DNA from: Frankia canadensis
GTDB lineage: Bacteria; Actinomycetota; Actinomycetes; Frankiales; Frankiaceae
Assembly: GCF_900197875.1 (NCBI RefSeq)
Contig: NZ_FZMO01000001.1
Span: 62,001 to 126,000 of the forward strand
DNA length: 64,000 nucleotides
Direction of reading: 5' to 3'
Made by a program: the position numbers and the translations under genes. Positions 52,831 to 61,695 of this stretch are shown here, in pieces; within the stretch, counting starts at the first letter, position 1, and each line of letters starts with the position of its first letter. Below the pieces are notes generated by a model. The model was not told where the DNA came from. It made no database searches and saw only the letters and a program-made list of their open reading frames with translations.

Positions 52831-52857
52831 AACCCCAGGTCAAGGCCGGTGGCCGCG

Positions 52858-52873
52858 TTCTGACACCCCACAG
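52858..52873. repeat. Right terminal inverted repeat of the IS
   Basis: TTCTGACACCCCACAG is the exact reverse complement of the left end and directly abuts the truncated recombinase frame. Confidence 0.88.
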
Positions 52874-53470
52874 TCCGGGATCGGCGGGGCGGGCGCGGCC
52901 AGCGGTCTGGACGCGGGCACGGCGACCGCGTTCATGGTGGCTTGGACGCGGGACCGCAACAGGTGGTCGGCGAAGGCGATGGTGACGTCGCTGCGGGCGT
53001 TCCTGCGGTTCGCGCACGCGACGGGGCGGACGGCGGTCCCGTTGGCGGGGGCGGTTCCCGCGGTCGCGTCGTGGCGGATGTCGGCTCTGCCCCGCGGCCT
53101 GAAGGCCGCGGAGGTCGAGCGGCTGTTGGCCGGCTGTGACCGGGACACGGCAGTGGGTCTGCGGGACTACGCGGTCCTGTCGCTGCCGGCCCGGCTCGGC
53201 CTGCGGGGCGCCGAGGCCGCCGGGCTGCGGCTCGGCGACATCGACTGGCGGGCCGGCGAGATCGCTGTCACCGGTAAGGGCAGCCGGACCGAGCGGCTCC
53301 CGCTACCGGCCCCGGCAGGGGAGGCACTCGCCGCCTGGCTGGAGCAGGGGCGGCCGACGTGCGAGTCGCGGTCGGTGTTCGTGACGGTCCGGCGGCCCTA
53401 CCGGCCGCTGACACCGGAGTCGGTCCGGGCCGTCATGGGCAGAGCCTGCGAGCGGGGGGTTCTCCTCGGC
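52874..53470 (+). pseudogene. Tyrosine recombinase (phage integrase) fragment
   Basis: The frame is open right from the IS end and reads AFMVAWTRDRNRWSAKAMVT, SLRAFLRFAHATGR, then ALPRGLKAAEVERLLAGCDR and YAVLSLPARLGLRGAEAAGL. These are the SAM-like core-binding domain and start of the catalytic domain, including the first catalytic Arg (GLRGAE). The HxxR and Tyr motifs are absent because the sequence changes after about 53460. It is cut at the 5' end by the IS and lost at the 3' end. Confidence 0.8.
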
Positions 53471-53545
53471 GAGGCGGAGGATCAGGTGGCGGATCTCCGC
53501 GGAGGTGGAGGGTCGGCCGGGTGGCCGGTGTGGTCGGGTCCAGTG
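53455..53545 (-). pseudogene. Transposase fragment (integrase-core type)
   Basis: On the minus strand RPPGRPSTSAEIRHLILRLA is followed by EENP. This is the linker before the DDE core in rve-type transposases (GRPxxxxEIRxLxxRLAxENPxWGY). Only about 30 residues remain, and the flanking parts are in other frames. It is a decayed relic overlapping the recombinase fragment's end. Confidence 0.5.
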
Positions 53546-53659
53546 ACGAGGTAGATCAGCCGATCCGCCATGGCCACGATAATCCACGTGGTGGTGTCCC
53601 GGTCAAGAGCGCTTGTAGTCGGTAGGGGTACAGGTGTCCGATCGCCTCCGGGGGAAGGC

Positions 53660-53785
53660 CTATCGATCATTGGGTGAGACAGCGAAGGTCGCGGTGACCC
53701 CGGCCGGAAGTCCGCTGACGCTCAGGTCGACCGGGGCGCCGTCCAGGTAGCGGCTCGCGTTGAAGGTGATGACGGTCCTCGTGTG
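53660..53785 (-). pseudogene. Fragment of a secreted Ig-like domain protein
   Basis: The minus strand reads TVITFNASRYLDGAPVDLSV then SGLPAGVTATFAVSPNDR and a TAG at 53662-53660. The LSVSGLPAGVTATF pattern is common in bacterial extracellular Ig-like repeats. An upstream piece (YTMHLSVTATA) continues in another frame, so a frameshift is likely. Bases 53786-54001 have no other supported content. Confidence 0.4.
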
Positions 53786-54001
53786 GTCGCCGGGCGGATC
53801 GCCGTGGCGGTTACGCTGAGGTGCATCGTGTAGGTCGTCGCGTCATGTCCTCCCACCTTGCGCCGGCGTGCGCCCCGGCAGGCACGACTCACCTGGCACC
53901 GTCTCGAGGTCGTGAGCCGGACGTGCCGCCACCGTGCCGAGGCGGCAGCCGTGCCCAGGCATGGGGCGACCGGGGGACGTCGGACGCGGCGGCCTGCTGC
54001 G

Positions 54002-55015
54002 TCAGGCACCCATCGGGTCGCCGTTCGCGGGCAGGGTGAAGGGGGGAGTGGTGCCGGTCGTGATCAGGGTGAGGCCGGCCTGCTTCAGGGTGAACATCCG
54101 GCCGATGGCGGCGTCGATCGACGAACCGCTGGTCCAGCATGCTTCCAGCTCGTTCATCACGGTCGTGAACTCGTCGATGAACGCCTGCTGGTCCGGGTCG
54201 TGGGCGGGGTCCGGCGCGAAGGCGTGGGCGTCCGGCAGCGCGATCGCGTCGCCCGAATATGCGAATCCGGCGCCCACGGGGACGAGTTTTCTCCCATAGT
54301 AGATCTCGGCGAACGAGTAGTAATGCGCGAAGCTGCCGGGATCGAACGCTCCATCGTCCGGTGACGTGCTGCTGCCCTCGCCCTGCGTGGTGATTTCGCT
54401 GACGGCGCGCAGTGCATCTGCGACCGCGTTGACGGCGAAAAGCCCGTCGGCGTCGACAGTGGTGACAACCTGGTTCGGGGACGGATCCCGCGGGAGCGAG
54501 CCGGTGGGAAACACGGCGGTGAAGCCGGCGGCGATCGCCTCGTAGAACTGCCCGATCGCTGGCGCGGTGGGCGCCAGCGGGGGCGGTGGCGTCGGCGGCT
54601 GCGGCACCACCGGACCCGACTCCGGGTACTCGATGGACATGAACGTCCGCAGCGCACCCGCGCCGAGGGGAGCCAGCGTGACGACAAGGCCGGGGTGCAC
54701 GCCGCCGGGCAGACCGGTGATCGGATAGGCGGGAACCAGCTCCGGCGTCGCGATCTCGCCCTTGAGCGAGCCGCCGGTGGCGGTGTACATGTTACAGACG
54801 AGACCGAAATGAAGCATCTCCTGCGCCGCCACACCGCCGATGATGCTGCCGACACTGTCGCGATCCGTGCCGTCGACGATGGACCACTGAGCGCACAGGT
54901 ACGGGGGAATGGTCGAGAATTCCAGGGCGATCGCGGTGCGCAGCGATGCCTGCAGCTCCTCGAGGGTGTTGATGCCGTTCTCGACCGTCTCGCGGATCAT
55001 TCGCCGGAAGGACAC
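54002..55015 (-). CDS. Ferritin-like protein (iminophenyl-pyruvate dimer synthase type)
   Basis: The 337-residue product starts at the GTG at 55015 after GGAGAGGAAG. The first 90 residues, with LQASLRTAIALEFSTIPPYL and AAQEMLHFGLVCN, match the ferritin-like VioB/RebD N-terminal family, with Glu and ExxH metal ligands. The C-terminal part includes a Pro-rich linker (PQPPTPPPPLAPTAP) and a FAHYYSFAEIYYGRKLV segment typical of this family. In violacein-like pathways such proteins couple amino-acid-derived imines, but no partner genes are nearby, so the function here is unknown. Confidence 0.78.
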   Translation of the reverse strand: MSFRRMIRETVENGINTLEELQASLRTAIALEFSTIPPYLCAQWSIVDGTDRDSVGSIIGGVAAQEMLHFGLVCNMYTATGGSLKGEIATPELVPAYPITGLPGGVHPGLVVTLAPLGAGALRTFMSIEYPESGPVVPQPPTPPPPLAPTAPAIGQFYEAIAAGFTAVFPTGSLPRDPSPNQVVTTVDADGLFAVNAVADALRAVSEITTQGEGSSTSPDDGAFDPGSFAHYYSFAEIYYGRKLVPVGAGFAYSGDAIALPDAHAFAPDPAHDPDQQAFIDEFTTVMNELEACWTSGSSIDAAIGRMFTLKQAGLTLITTGTTPPFTLPANGDPMGA

Positions 55016-55070
55016 AAGGCTTCCTCTCCGTGAGCATGGGGGGCTCCGCCGTCGTGCGCTGCCAGATTAG

Positions 55071-55508
<438 letters not shown>

Positions 55509-55510
55509 GG

Positions 55511-56278
55511 CTACCGACGCGCCCCGGAGGCCATACGCTTCCGCCTCGGGGTGCGGAACGCAGACCTGGCGGCCTGACGGTCCGCCTGTGCCAGCCTTGC
55601 ATTACGAAGGTAGGCCGCGAGTTCCGGGGGCAGGAGTGCGTCCTCCTCGTCCGGAGTGAGGAGCTCGCCCAGCGGATGATCCAGCCGCTCCTCGTCGATC
55701 CAAAAGGTGTTGCGCAACTTCGGCCGATCGAAGTCGTGGCCGCGCCACTCGCGGCGCACCGTCAGGAGGCCGGCATCCGTCAGCTCCGTCGTGGCCCGGG
55801 TCCAGGTTGCCGCCGACAGGCCATAGCGGTTCTTGTCGTGTCCACTAATCCACGGCGGGTCGTCCTCGTCATACCCGCCCTGGAGATCCAGAAGGACGAG
55901 CAGGAGCGCCACACCTGTAGCAGACAGGGTGGTGATCCACTCCCATATCCAGAACCCGACTGGCAGGCTCACGTAGCGGTTGCCAAAGGCCGGTCCGCTC
56001 CGGTCGCGGTACCGGCCGCCGTCGCCAGCCGGGCTTAGGAGCGTCACGGTCGGCTTGCCATCGGAGTGGCGTTCCAGCTCGATGAGGCGCGCGGCCCGCA
56101 GCCAGTCCAGAGCATCGTTGATCCGACGGGTACCGGCCTTGTCTGGATCGCTCAGTCCCAGGGCCCTGGCCCACGACCAGGGGTGGACGCCGCAGATGTC
56201 GTACGGATCGCGGGTGGCAAGCAGGGCCAGGCACAGATAGAGCTTGAGTCGCACCTCGCCCTCGCGCACCGGGTCCAC
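55511..56278 (-). CDS. Hypothetical winged-helix protein
   Basis: The product is 255 residues from a GTG at 56278; a GTG at about 56254 is an alternative. It seems to hold two winged-helix-like units: an N-terminal one ([20 protein letters not shown]) and a second ([20 protein letters not shown] followed by LTVRREWRG). Similar two-wHTH proteins occur next to plasmid or integrative-element genes. I do not recognise the family. Its 5' end overlaps the 3' end of the PLP enzyme by about 127 bases. Confidence 0.65.
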   Translation of the reverse strand: MDPVREGEVRLKLYLCLALLATRDPYDICGVHPWSWARALGLSDPDKAGTRRINDALDWLRAARLIELERHSDGKPTVTLLSPAGDGGRYRDRSGPAFGNRYVSLPVGFWIWEWITTLSATGVALLLVLLDLQGGYDEDDPPWISGHDKNRYGLSAATWTRATTELTDAGLLTVRREWRGHDFDRPKLRNTFWIDEERLDHPLGELLTPDEEDALLPPELAAYLRNARLAQADRQAARSAFRTPRRKRMASGARR

Positions 56279-57339
56279 CGGTCAACAGCCCGTTCGGACG
56301 GATGCTCAAGATGGTCGGGATCTTGGGCGGGCACCACACCCAACAGTCCGTGTTCGGCACAGAATCCGTCGTCGTAGACGGTGCTCCAATATCGCTGTGG
56401 ACCGTCGGGAAAGATTGCCACGATGCGGGTGTCGTTCGGTTCGCGCCGCGCCAACCAGGAGGCCACCAGGGCGACCGCTCCGACGCTCCATCCACCACTG
56501 GCGAATCGTGCTGCCGCCAGCCGCCGGCATGCCCACGCCGCCTCGCCGGGCGCCAACCAGTGGACCTCGCTGAACTCCTGATAGGCGACGTTACGCGGAA
56601 AGATACTGCTCCCAAGACCCCGCATGAGCCGCGGTCCGTCTGGCTGCCCGAAGATCGTTGAACTGATCGTGTCGACTCCCACGAGGCGCAGATCCGGAAA
56701 CATCTCGCGCAACACGCGCGACACCCCGGCGCTGTGACCTCCCGTGCCGACGCTGCACACCAGCACGTCCACCCAGCCGACCTGCTGTGCCACCTCTCGT
56801 GCCAGGCCTTCATAGGCCGCCACGTTGTCCGGGTTGTGGTACTGGTCTGGGCAGTACGCGCCGGAATGCTCGCCGAGCAGTGCCTGGACCCGGTCCCGCC
56901 GGGCCTGCTGCCAGCCCCCGGTCGGATGAGGCCGGTCGACGATCTCTAGTCGAGTGCCGTAGGCGGTCAGCAGGCGGTGCATGAGCGGTTCCAGGCCCGG
57001 ATCGGTCACCAGGATGATCGGGTGGCCGTAGACGATTCCTGCCAGGGCCAAGCCGAGCCCCAGCGTGCCGCTGGTCGACTCGACTACCGCGCGGCCAGGA
57101 GCGAGTTCACCGCGTTCTCGGGCACAAGCCACCATGTGCAGGGCAGGCCGGTCCTTAATACCACCCGGATTGTGGCCCTCCAAATTCGCCCAGAACCCGC
57201 CAGCGCTACCGAAACAGACGTCGGGAATCCAAAGAACTGGCGTGTCGCCGACCACGCTCGCTGGGGAGTCCGCCATCGGCGGCGTACCAAGCGACTGACC
57301 CGGGATCGGGGGGATACGTGCAACAACGGTTTTCCGCAT
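56152..57339 (-). CDS. PLP-dependent cysteine synthase-like enzyme
   Basis: The 395-residue product starts [20 protein letters not shown]; the ATG at 57339 follows GAAGGATA. The PLP lysine is in [11 protein letters not shown], the substrate loop is STSGTLG in place of the usual TSGNTG, and [14 protein letters not shown] is the phosphate-binding loop. Fold type II beta-substitution enzymes are usually 300-350 residues. The last 40 residues are read from DNA that also encodes the next gene in another frame, so the true end may once have been earlier. The reaction is uncertain because the substrate loop is altered. Confidence 0.78.
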   Translation of the reverse strand: MRKTVVARIPPIPGQSLGTPPMADSPASVVGDTPVLWIPDVCFGSAGGFWANLEGHNPGGIKDRPALHMVACARERGELAPGRAVVESTSGTLGLGLALAGIVYGHPIILVTDPGLEPLMHRLLTAYGTRLEIVDRPHPTGGWQQARRDRVQALLGEHSGAYCPDQYHNPDNVAAYEGLAREVAQQVGWVDVLVCSVGTGGHSAGVSRVLREMFPDLRLVGVDTISSTIFGQPDGPRLMRGLGSSIFPRNVAYQEFSEVHWLAPGEAAWACRRLAAARFASGGWSVGAVALVASWLARREPNDTRIVAIFPDGPQRYWSTVYDDGFCAEHGLLGVVPAQDPDHLEHPSERAVDRWTRCARARCDSSSICAWPCLPPAIRTTSAASTPGRGPGPWD

Positions 57340-57553
57340 AGCGGATATCCTTCACAAGTAAGACCATCGCGAGATGATGGAATACCGAACGCATTCGTCG
57401 GTCGCGGTCCACATTTTCGCGCCCCCGTCAGAGGGCTGCGACGAGGAGCCGGCGCGGGGTCGGCAGGCCACCTGCTCAACTTCGGCGGCGGCGACCACGC
57501 GGGTCACAGCACGGAGGGGCGATCAGACGTTCGCACTCAAAGCGAGGCGAGTA

Positions 57554-57982
57554 TCAGGTCCGCAGCACACACAGCTGTGCCAGCTGGCACGGGAGGCGGT
57601 CAGGAGCAACCGTCTGGAGTCGGGCGCGGGGACGGCCTGAAACGAACAAGACCAGGGCGGACAGCAGGAAGGCGGCTGCAGTCAACGCGAACACCGAACC
57701 CACAGCGGGGATCAAACCCGTGGCGCCCAAGAGAACCAGATCGGCGATCCGGTCGGGGCAATGAAATCCGCCATCATGATGGCTCTCTGTGCCCACCGCG
57801 GATGAAGCATGATGGTGTTCTCCCACGCTCACGAGGCTGGCGCCGCCCAGCGCCTCAAAGCCGCGCTCCGAGTGCTCCGCAGACCCGCACAGCGACGCCG
57901 AGAGTAGCATGCTCGCGAGCGCCGCGAGCAGGACAAGAGCCGTGGCGGTTCGCCATCCCAGCATCCTGTCGCGACTGGCCAT
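57554..57982 (-). CDS. Small membrane protein with His-rich loop
   Basis: The 142-residue product has an N-terminal hydrophobic segment (TATALVLLAALASMLLSASL), a periplasmic-side loop with GEHHHASSAVGTESHHDGGF followed by HCPD, and two more hydrophobic segments (LVLLGATGLIPAVGSVFALT onward). The cluster of His, Asp and Cys suggests metal binding (copper, zinc or similar). The ATG at 57982 or the GTG at 57985 may be the start. An 8-bp hairpin (58025-58049) lies in its upstream region. I do not recognise the family. Confidence 0.6.
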   Translation of the reverse strand: MASRDRMLGWRTATALVLLAALASMLLSASLCGSAEHSERGFEALGGASLVSVGEHHHASSAVGTESHHDGGFHCPDRIADLVLLGATGLIPAVGSVFALTAAAFLLSALVLFVSGRPRARLQTVAPDRLPCQLAQLCVLRT

Positions 57983-58392
57983 CACAGCGTAAGGCTATCT
58001 CACCGAGAGAGAACGGCTAGCACTGTCAGGCCACCGGGCCCGGCCTGACCGCAAAGGCCACAGTTGTCGCCGCCTCAGAAGAGGTAGTCTAGACGTGGAT
58101 AGCCTCCCCGGAGCTCGTCCAATGCATGGAAAACGTAGGCACCTGTGCACCTTCGCCACCGGCGCCGATTACCAATATAACTACTTTTCCTGAAAGTGGT
58201 AGACAGGCCATCGATGCCACCGGAAAGGGACAGCCATCAGCGCGAGTCGGCGGACCTGCTGCGGGTGGCCGCCCGTCGCGCACAGCCTGCCCGGTAGGAT
58301 GGTGAGCGGGCCGAATGGATAGTGGTCGTCTTGGCTGAAGTAGAGTTCGCTCAGCGGCCTTCCGCCGGTGCCAGCTGGGATGTCCGGCCGCG
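57983..58392. other. Gene-poor spacer with a hairpin and an AT-richer patch
   Basis: GTCAGGCC/GGCCTGAC forms a hairpin at 58025-58049. Bases 58165-58200 are unusually AT-rich for this window. A short frame MPPERDSHQRESADLLRVAA (58214) ends after 27 codons. I support no intact gene; the stretch looks like degraded DNA. Confidence 0.45.
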
Positions 58393-58617
58393 CCGCGCCT
58401 CCTCGAAACGATCACAGTCCGGGTCGGTGGCGAACACCTCCTGAGTCGGCCGCTGGTGCAGGTCGAAGCGGCCGGCTTTCAGCTCGAACGGCGCGAACGG
58501 TGCAAGCGCGGAATCGTCAAACGGCTGGTGGCCCGCAAGCCGCAGGCGGACCAGGCCAACCCGACGGCCGTGCCGACTACCGACCTCGACGCCGACGCCG
58601 ACGCCGACGCCGAATGA
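58393..58617 (+). pseudogene. Methyltransferase C-terminal fragment with Asp-Ala repeat tail
   Basis: The plus-strand frame reads LLETITVRVGGEHLLSRPLV then QVEAAGFQLERRERCKRGIV and KRLVARKPQ. This matches the last strand-helix of class I SAM-dependent methyltransferases (HLTRRPLxxVxEAGFxxERxERxxxGIVERLxARKP). The SAM-binding part is missing. The end is DLDADADADAE, from four GACGCC repeats (58588-58611). It is a 5'-deleted relic. Confidence 0.5.
58588..58611 (+). repeat. GACGCC hexamer repeat, four copies
   Basis: Four tandem GACGCC units encode Asp-Ala pairs at the end of the methyltransferase relic. It is a probable slippage tract. Confidence 0.75.
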
Positions 58618-58887
58618 TGCGGGAGGTGGATCAGTACCTGTCTGCCGATCGTGTGCGGCGTCAGCGCCCCCGATTCGGCGATCGGTGAGGAAGAAGAAGC
58701 GCCTCACGTCACGGTGCACGGGTGGGCCGTGGCACGGCCACCGCGATTCCCCCTCGACACGCTGCTGTGCAGCTTCTCGTGAGGATCACGCGGTGGCCGT
58801 CTCACGTCACCGACCGGAATTCCGGCGAGTTGTCAGACGATCACGATCATAAACAGGGCGGTGAACTCCACGCGGCGTCCGGCCGTG

Positions 58888-59991
58888 TTACTGGTGGACG
58901 CGGCCTACGGAGTAGGACGACGTCCAGATTTTCTCAAGTTTCACCACGTCGCCGGACTTCGGTGCCACCCACATCTTCCCTCCGCCCGCATAGATTCCTT
59001 CATGATAAATGCCGCCGGGTGCACCGAAGAAAATAAGATCCCCGGGCTGTTCGGATCCCTGGGCGATGCGGGTGGTCGCTGCGTACTGCTGATCGGTGGT
59101 GCGGGGAAGTGTCTTGCCAAGTTGCCGGTAGATGTACTGCACCAGACCGGAGCAGTCGAAGCTGCTGGGCCCGGTCGCACCCCACACGTATGGTTTACCG
59201 GCCTGCAGCGACGCCAGATAGACTGCCTTCTCCCCGATACTCGTCGCCCCGGTGACGGCTCCGGCAGATGCGGGCTCGGGCTCGGGCTGGGGCAGGGCAA
59301 CCGAGGTTCGCGTTGCGCCTCCGGACGTACGCGTTGGTGAGGTCGACGCCGCGGCCGGCTGCGGTTCGGGGCGAACCCGGACGATCGCTGGTCCGTATGT
59401 CGCGGCCCCGAACGAGTCGTTCCCGGTGAACAGGGCCCTGACGGACGTGGTGGTCAGGACCCTCGCGGTATAGCCGGCGTAGCCGCGCCCATCTGTCCGG
59501 AGAATCTTGAACGTCGTCCATCCCGTCGGGAACTGTGCCTGCACGAGGATGTCCTGGTTGGCCACCGCCCTGCCGGTGCCGTCAGTCAGCCGGAATCCGA
59601 CATCGATCGGCTCCTCGGCGCCGACCGTCATGTCGGCGACGACGGGGGCGACTGTGGCCGACGCGCGTACGGTCGTGGTGGACGGAGTGGCCTGGCGCGG
59701 CACCAGCGCCGCCGGGGCCGCGGGGATGGTGGTCCTGCTTCCCACCGCGGCGCCGAGTGCGCCCGCGGCGGCGATCCTCGTCTCCCCGGTTTCCGGATCA
59801 CCAGAGGAGTCCCCGTGGGTACTGGCCAGGGCGATGCCTGAGATCGCCATGGTGCCCGTCGTGATCGCGGCGACCGTCGCCCGGGCCGAGGTCCGTGCGA
59901 GCAGCGAACGGGCAGACGCGGAGGCGCGGTGTCGTCCCCGCCCTGATCCTGCGGGTTGGTCTTCGGAGGAGTAGATCTCGGCCGAATACAC
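58888..59991 (-). CDS. Secreted NlpC/P60 peptidoglycan endopeptidase 1
   Basis: The 367-residue product starts at the GTG at 59991 after AAAGGG. A basic N-terminus is followed by a hydrophobic stretch (ATVAAITTGTMAISGIALAS), consistent with a signal/anchor. Residues about 105-210 form an Ig-like beta domain (VGFRLTDGTGRAVANQDILV), then a Pro/Thr linker. The NlpC/P60 domain has SFDCSGLVQYIYRQLGKTLP (Cys near 279) and the catalytic His in YHEGIYAG. It would cut peptide stems in the cell wall. It is controlled by a c-di-AMP riboswitch and probably BlaI. Its paralogue is at 62014. Confidence 0.93.
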   Translation of the reverse strand: MYSAEIYSSEDQPAGSGRGRHRASASARSLLARTSARATVAAITTGTMAISGIALASTHGDSSGDPETGETRIAAAGALGAAVGSRTTIPAAPAALVPRQATPSTTTVRASATVAPVVADMTVGAEEPIDVGFRLTDGTGRAVANQDILVQAQFPTGWTTFKILRTDGRGYAGYTARVLTTTSVRALFTGNDSFGAATYGPAIVRVRPEPQPAAASTSPTRTSGGATRTSVALPQPEPEPASAGAVTGATSIGEKAVYLASLQAGKPYVWGATGPSSFDCSGLVQYIYRQLGKTLPRTTDQQYAATTRIAQGSEQPGDLIFFGAPGGIYHEGIYAGGGKMWVAPKSGDVVKLEKIWTSSYSVGRVHQ

Positions 59992-59994
59992 ATG

Positions 59995-60180
59995 AGCCCT
60001 TTCCCGGGCGCCTACGAGGTGAGCTGTCGGGTTCGGGCGGGGAGCCCGGCCAGCACATCAAGGCAGCTGGCTTCACCCCAAGGACGCCTGCCGAGGCAGG
60101 ACGCCCGGAGGAACGTGGTTCCCCCGCTCCTGTCCCGGCCGCGCGTGGAGGGGGCACCGGACCGGGGACAGGACTCGGCG
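59995..60180 (-). promoter_or_regulatory. ydaO-type c-di-AMP riboswitch
   Basis: Read on the minus strand, the leader holds the conserved pieces of the ydaO/yuaA element in order: CCGAGTCCTGTCCCC (60179-60165), GGGGGAACCAC (about 60125-60115), GGGGTGAAGCC (60079-60069), and CCCGACAGCTCACCTCGTAG ending in GCG (60031-60009), then GAAAGGG before the start. CTGTCCC and GGGACAG can pair. This element commonly precedes cell-wall hydrolase genes in actinomycetes and turns them off when c-di-AMP binds. Identification is by motif order, not by a covariance search. Confidence 0.85.
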
Positions 60181-60216
60181 TGCGGTCCGATGCTGCTAGG
60201 CGGAGACAAACTACCA

Positions 60217-60232
60217 CTACACGGCATAGTAG
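60217..60232. promoter_or_regulatory. BlaI-type operator upstream of the riboswitch
   Basis: CTACACGGCATAGTAG has CTAC-N8-GTAG symmetry and matches 14 of 16 bases of the site at 61965. It lies about 40 bases upstream of the riboswitch 5' edge, where the promoter of NlpC/P60 gene 1 should be. BlaI/MecI repressors bind TACTACA/TGTAGTA-like dyads, so the local BlaI is the natural ligand. Confidence 0.7.
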
Positions 60233-60382
60233 ACAGAAGTAGGCCGGGGTCGACGGGCGGGAGGGGTGACCACCTCGTGCCGGGACGGCCAGCCGGCCCG
60301 CTCTCCCCAGGAGGGATCATCTCGCCACCAGACGGGCGCGGAGCGTCGACCCACCGAGCCTGGTTCGGAGACCGTCGGGATC

Positions 60383-61309
60383 TCAGAGGCAGTGGTAGCC
60401 GAGGTCGCTCAGGGCGGGCATGGTGACGGCCGCGAGTGGTGTGAGGAGCAGCGCGGCGATCAGCAGCGCCCGCGCCGCGACGGCGGGGCCGCCAAGCGGC
60501 TCCCGCGCGGTGAGCAGGCGCAGGACCCGTTGGCGGACCGCGGTGCTTCCCATGCCCAGGGCGGACACGGGTGGGGCGGCGAGACGCAGGACGGCGTGGG
60601 CGACGGTGTGCCGGGGGCAGTGGCGGGTCGCGCCGTCGTCGGCGGCGAGTTCGACGAGCCGCCGCAGCTCGCCGGGCATGTCCTCGAAGAGGGGGACGGG
60701 CCCGAACGCGCGGTCGAGGATCGCGGCGCCGGTCAGGATGAGGTGGTGCCGGCCGCGCAGATGGGTCCGCTCGTGGGCGATCACCGCGTGGAGCTCGCCG
60801 GGCGGCAGGGCGTGCAGCGCTCCCGCGGTCAGGACGACGGTGGCGTCCCTTCCCGGCAGGCAGAACGCGCTGGGTTGGGGGTGGTCGAGGACGAAGACGT
60901 CCAGCGCCGGGTGGAAGCGGCCGACGAGGCGGATCTCGCGGCGGTGGCGGCGCCGCACCCGGCGCTGCAGGACAGTGACGGCTACGATGGCGTACCCGAG
61001 CCGCAGCGCCACGCCGAGGACGCCGGCGGCGCCCACCGCCTGCGGCACTGTCCAGGTGGGTACGGGCAGCTGATGGTCCGCCCAGTCGCACCACTGCACC
61101 AGCAGGACAAGCAGATCACCGAGAGCGTGAACGGGCACGACCAGCAGGAGCGGCGCGAGGATCACGGTAGCGACGGCGGATGCCGCCGCGGCGAGCCACA
61201 TGCTGATCGCCAGCCGGGGCGCGCGGGACGTCCACGAGGCCGCGGACAGCGGGCGCGGGAGTCCGACCGTGACGAGCAGGGCGTAGGCGATCAGCCCGGT
61301 GGAAATCAC
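60383..61309 (-). CDS. M56-family membrane metalloprotease (BlaR1-like, no sensor domain)
   Basis: The 308-residue product starts VISTGLIAYALLVTVGLPRP at a GTG overlapping the BlaI stop (GTGA). It has about four transmembrane segments (1-18, 38-60, 92-112 and 280-300) and the zinc motif AHERTH near residue 176, followed by a downstream Glu in ELAADDGA. In staphylococcal BlaR1 a penicillin-binding sensor domain follows; here the protein ends after the last membrane segment, so the inducer must be sensed otherwise. It would cleave or inactivate BlaI. Confidence 0.92.
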   Translation of the reverse strand: MISTGLIAYALLVTVGLPRPLSAASWTSRAPRLAISMWLAAAASAVATVILAPLLLVVPVHALGDLLVLLVQWCDWADHQLPVPTWTVPQAVGAAGVLGVALRLGYAIVAVTVLQRRVRRRHRREIRLVGRFHPALDVFVLDHPQPSAFCLPGRDATVVLTAGALHALPPGELHAVIAHERTHLRGRHHLILTGAAILDRAFGPVPLFEDMPGELRRLVELAADDGATRHCPRHTVAHAVLRLAAPPVSALGMGSTAVRQRVLRLLTAREPLGGPAVAARALLIAALLLTPLAAVTMPALSDLGYHCL

Positions 61310-61695
61310 GCCGGCGGCGTCCTCTCACTGCCCGGCGTCCGCTGGCTCTCGTGCCACTGCACGGCGCCGCGCAACGTCTCGTACTCCGCCGGGTTCATGG
61401 TCTCGACGAAGTGCAGCAGCGCCAGGCCCCGGTCCTCGGCCCCCGAGAGCACCTCGCTCATCATCCGGGCCGTGTACGCGCTGCGGCTCAGCGCCGGCTG
61501 ATAGAGATACGACCTCCCCGACCGCTCCCGGGTCAGCCAGCCCTTGCGGTACAGCCGGTCCATCACGGTCATCACCGTCGTGTAGGCCAGCGGCCGGTCG
61601 AGCAGCCCCCGGACGTCCCGCACGGCCACCGGCTCCCGGGCCGACCACACCCGATCCATGATCTCGGCCTCCAGATCACCGAGCTGTTCCACCAC
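61306..61695 (-). CDS. BlaI/MecI-family repressor
   Basis: The product is 129 residues from the GTG at 61695, which has GAGAGGA upstream; the frame extends to 61800, with an ATG at 61725 as alternative. The winged helix is VRDVRGLLDRPLAYTTVMTV followed by MDRLYRKGWLTRE, the classic BlaI pattern. It is coupled to the M56 protease by a four-base overlap. The operator in the divergent gap at 61965 and another at 60217 suggest it represses both NlpC/P60 genes and itself. Confidence 0.92.
   Translation of the reverse strand: MVEQLGDLEAEIMDRVWSAREPVAVRDVRGLLDRPLAYTTVMTVMDRLYRKGWLTRERSGRSYLYQPALSRSAYTARMMSEVLSGAEDRGLALLHFVETMNPAEYETLRGAVQWHESQRTPGSERTPPA

Larger units (their letters stand above)
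51685..52873 (+). mobile_element. Intact IS element, about 1.19 kb, with perfect 16-bp terminal repeats
   Basis: CTGTGGGGTGTCAGAA at 51685-51700 is exactly repeated in inverse orientation at 52858-52873. The element holds one full-length DDE transposase. No target duplication is visible between the left flank (CCAACAC) and right flank (TCCGGGA), which suggests an adjacent deletion or non-duplicating insertion. It cuts into a P450 3' end on the left and a tyrosine recombinase gene on the right. Confidence 0.88.

Noticed and set aside
53722-54009. 95-codon minus-strand frame
   Set aside because: It is basic and low-complexity; the family-like Ig sequence is in a different frame, so this is probably a frameshifted relic rather than a gene.
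58351-58719. Minus-strand frame with GVGVGVGVEVG
   Set aside because: It is the shadow of the plus-strand methyltransferase relic; the repeat comes from GACGCC units read on the other strand.
57350-58860. Possible CRISPR array near the Cas3 fragment
   Set aside because: No regularly spaced direct repeats were seen; only single hairpins and one hexamer repeat.
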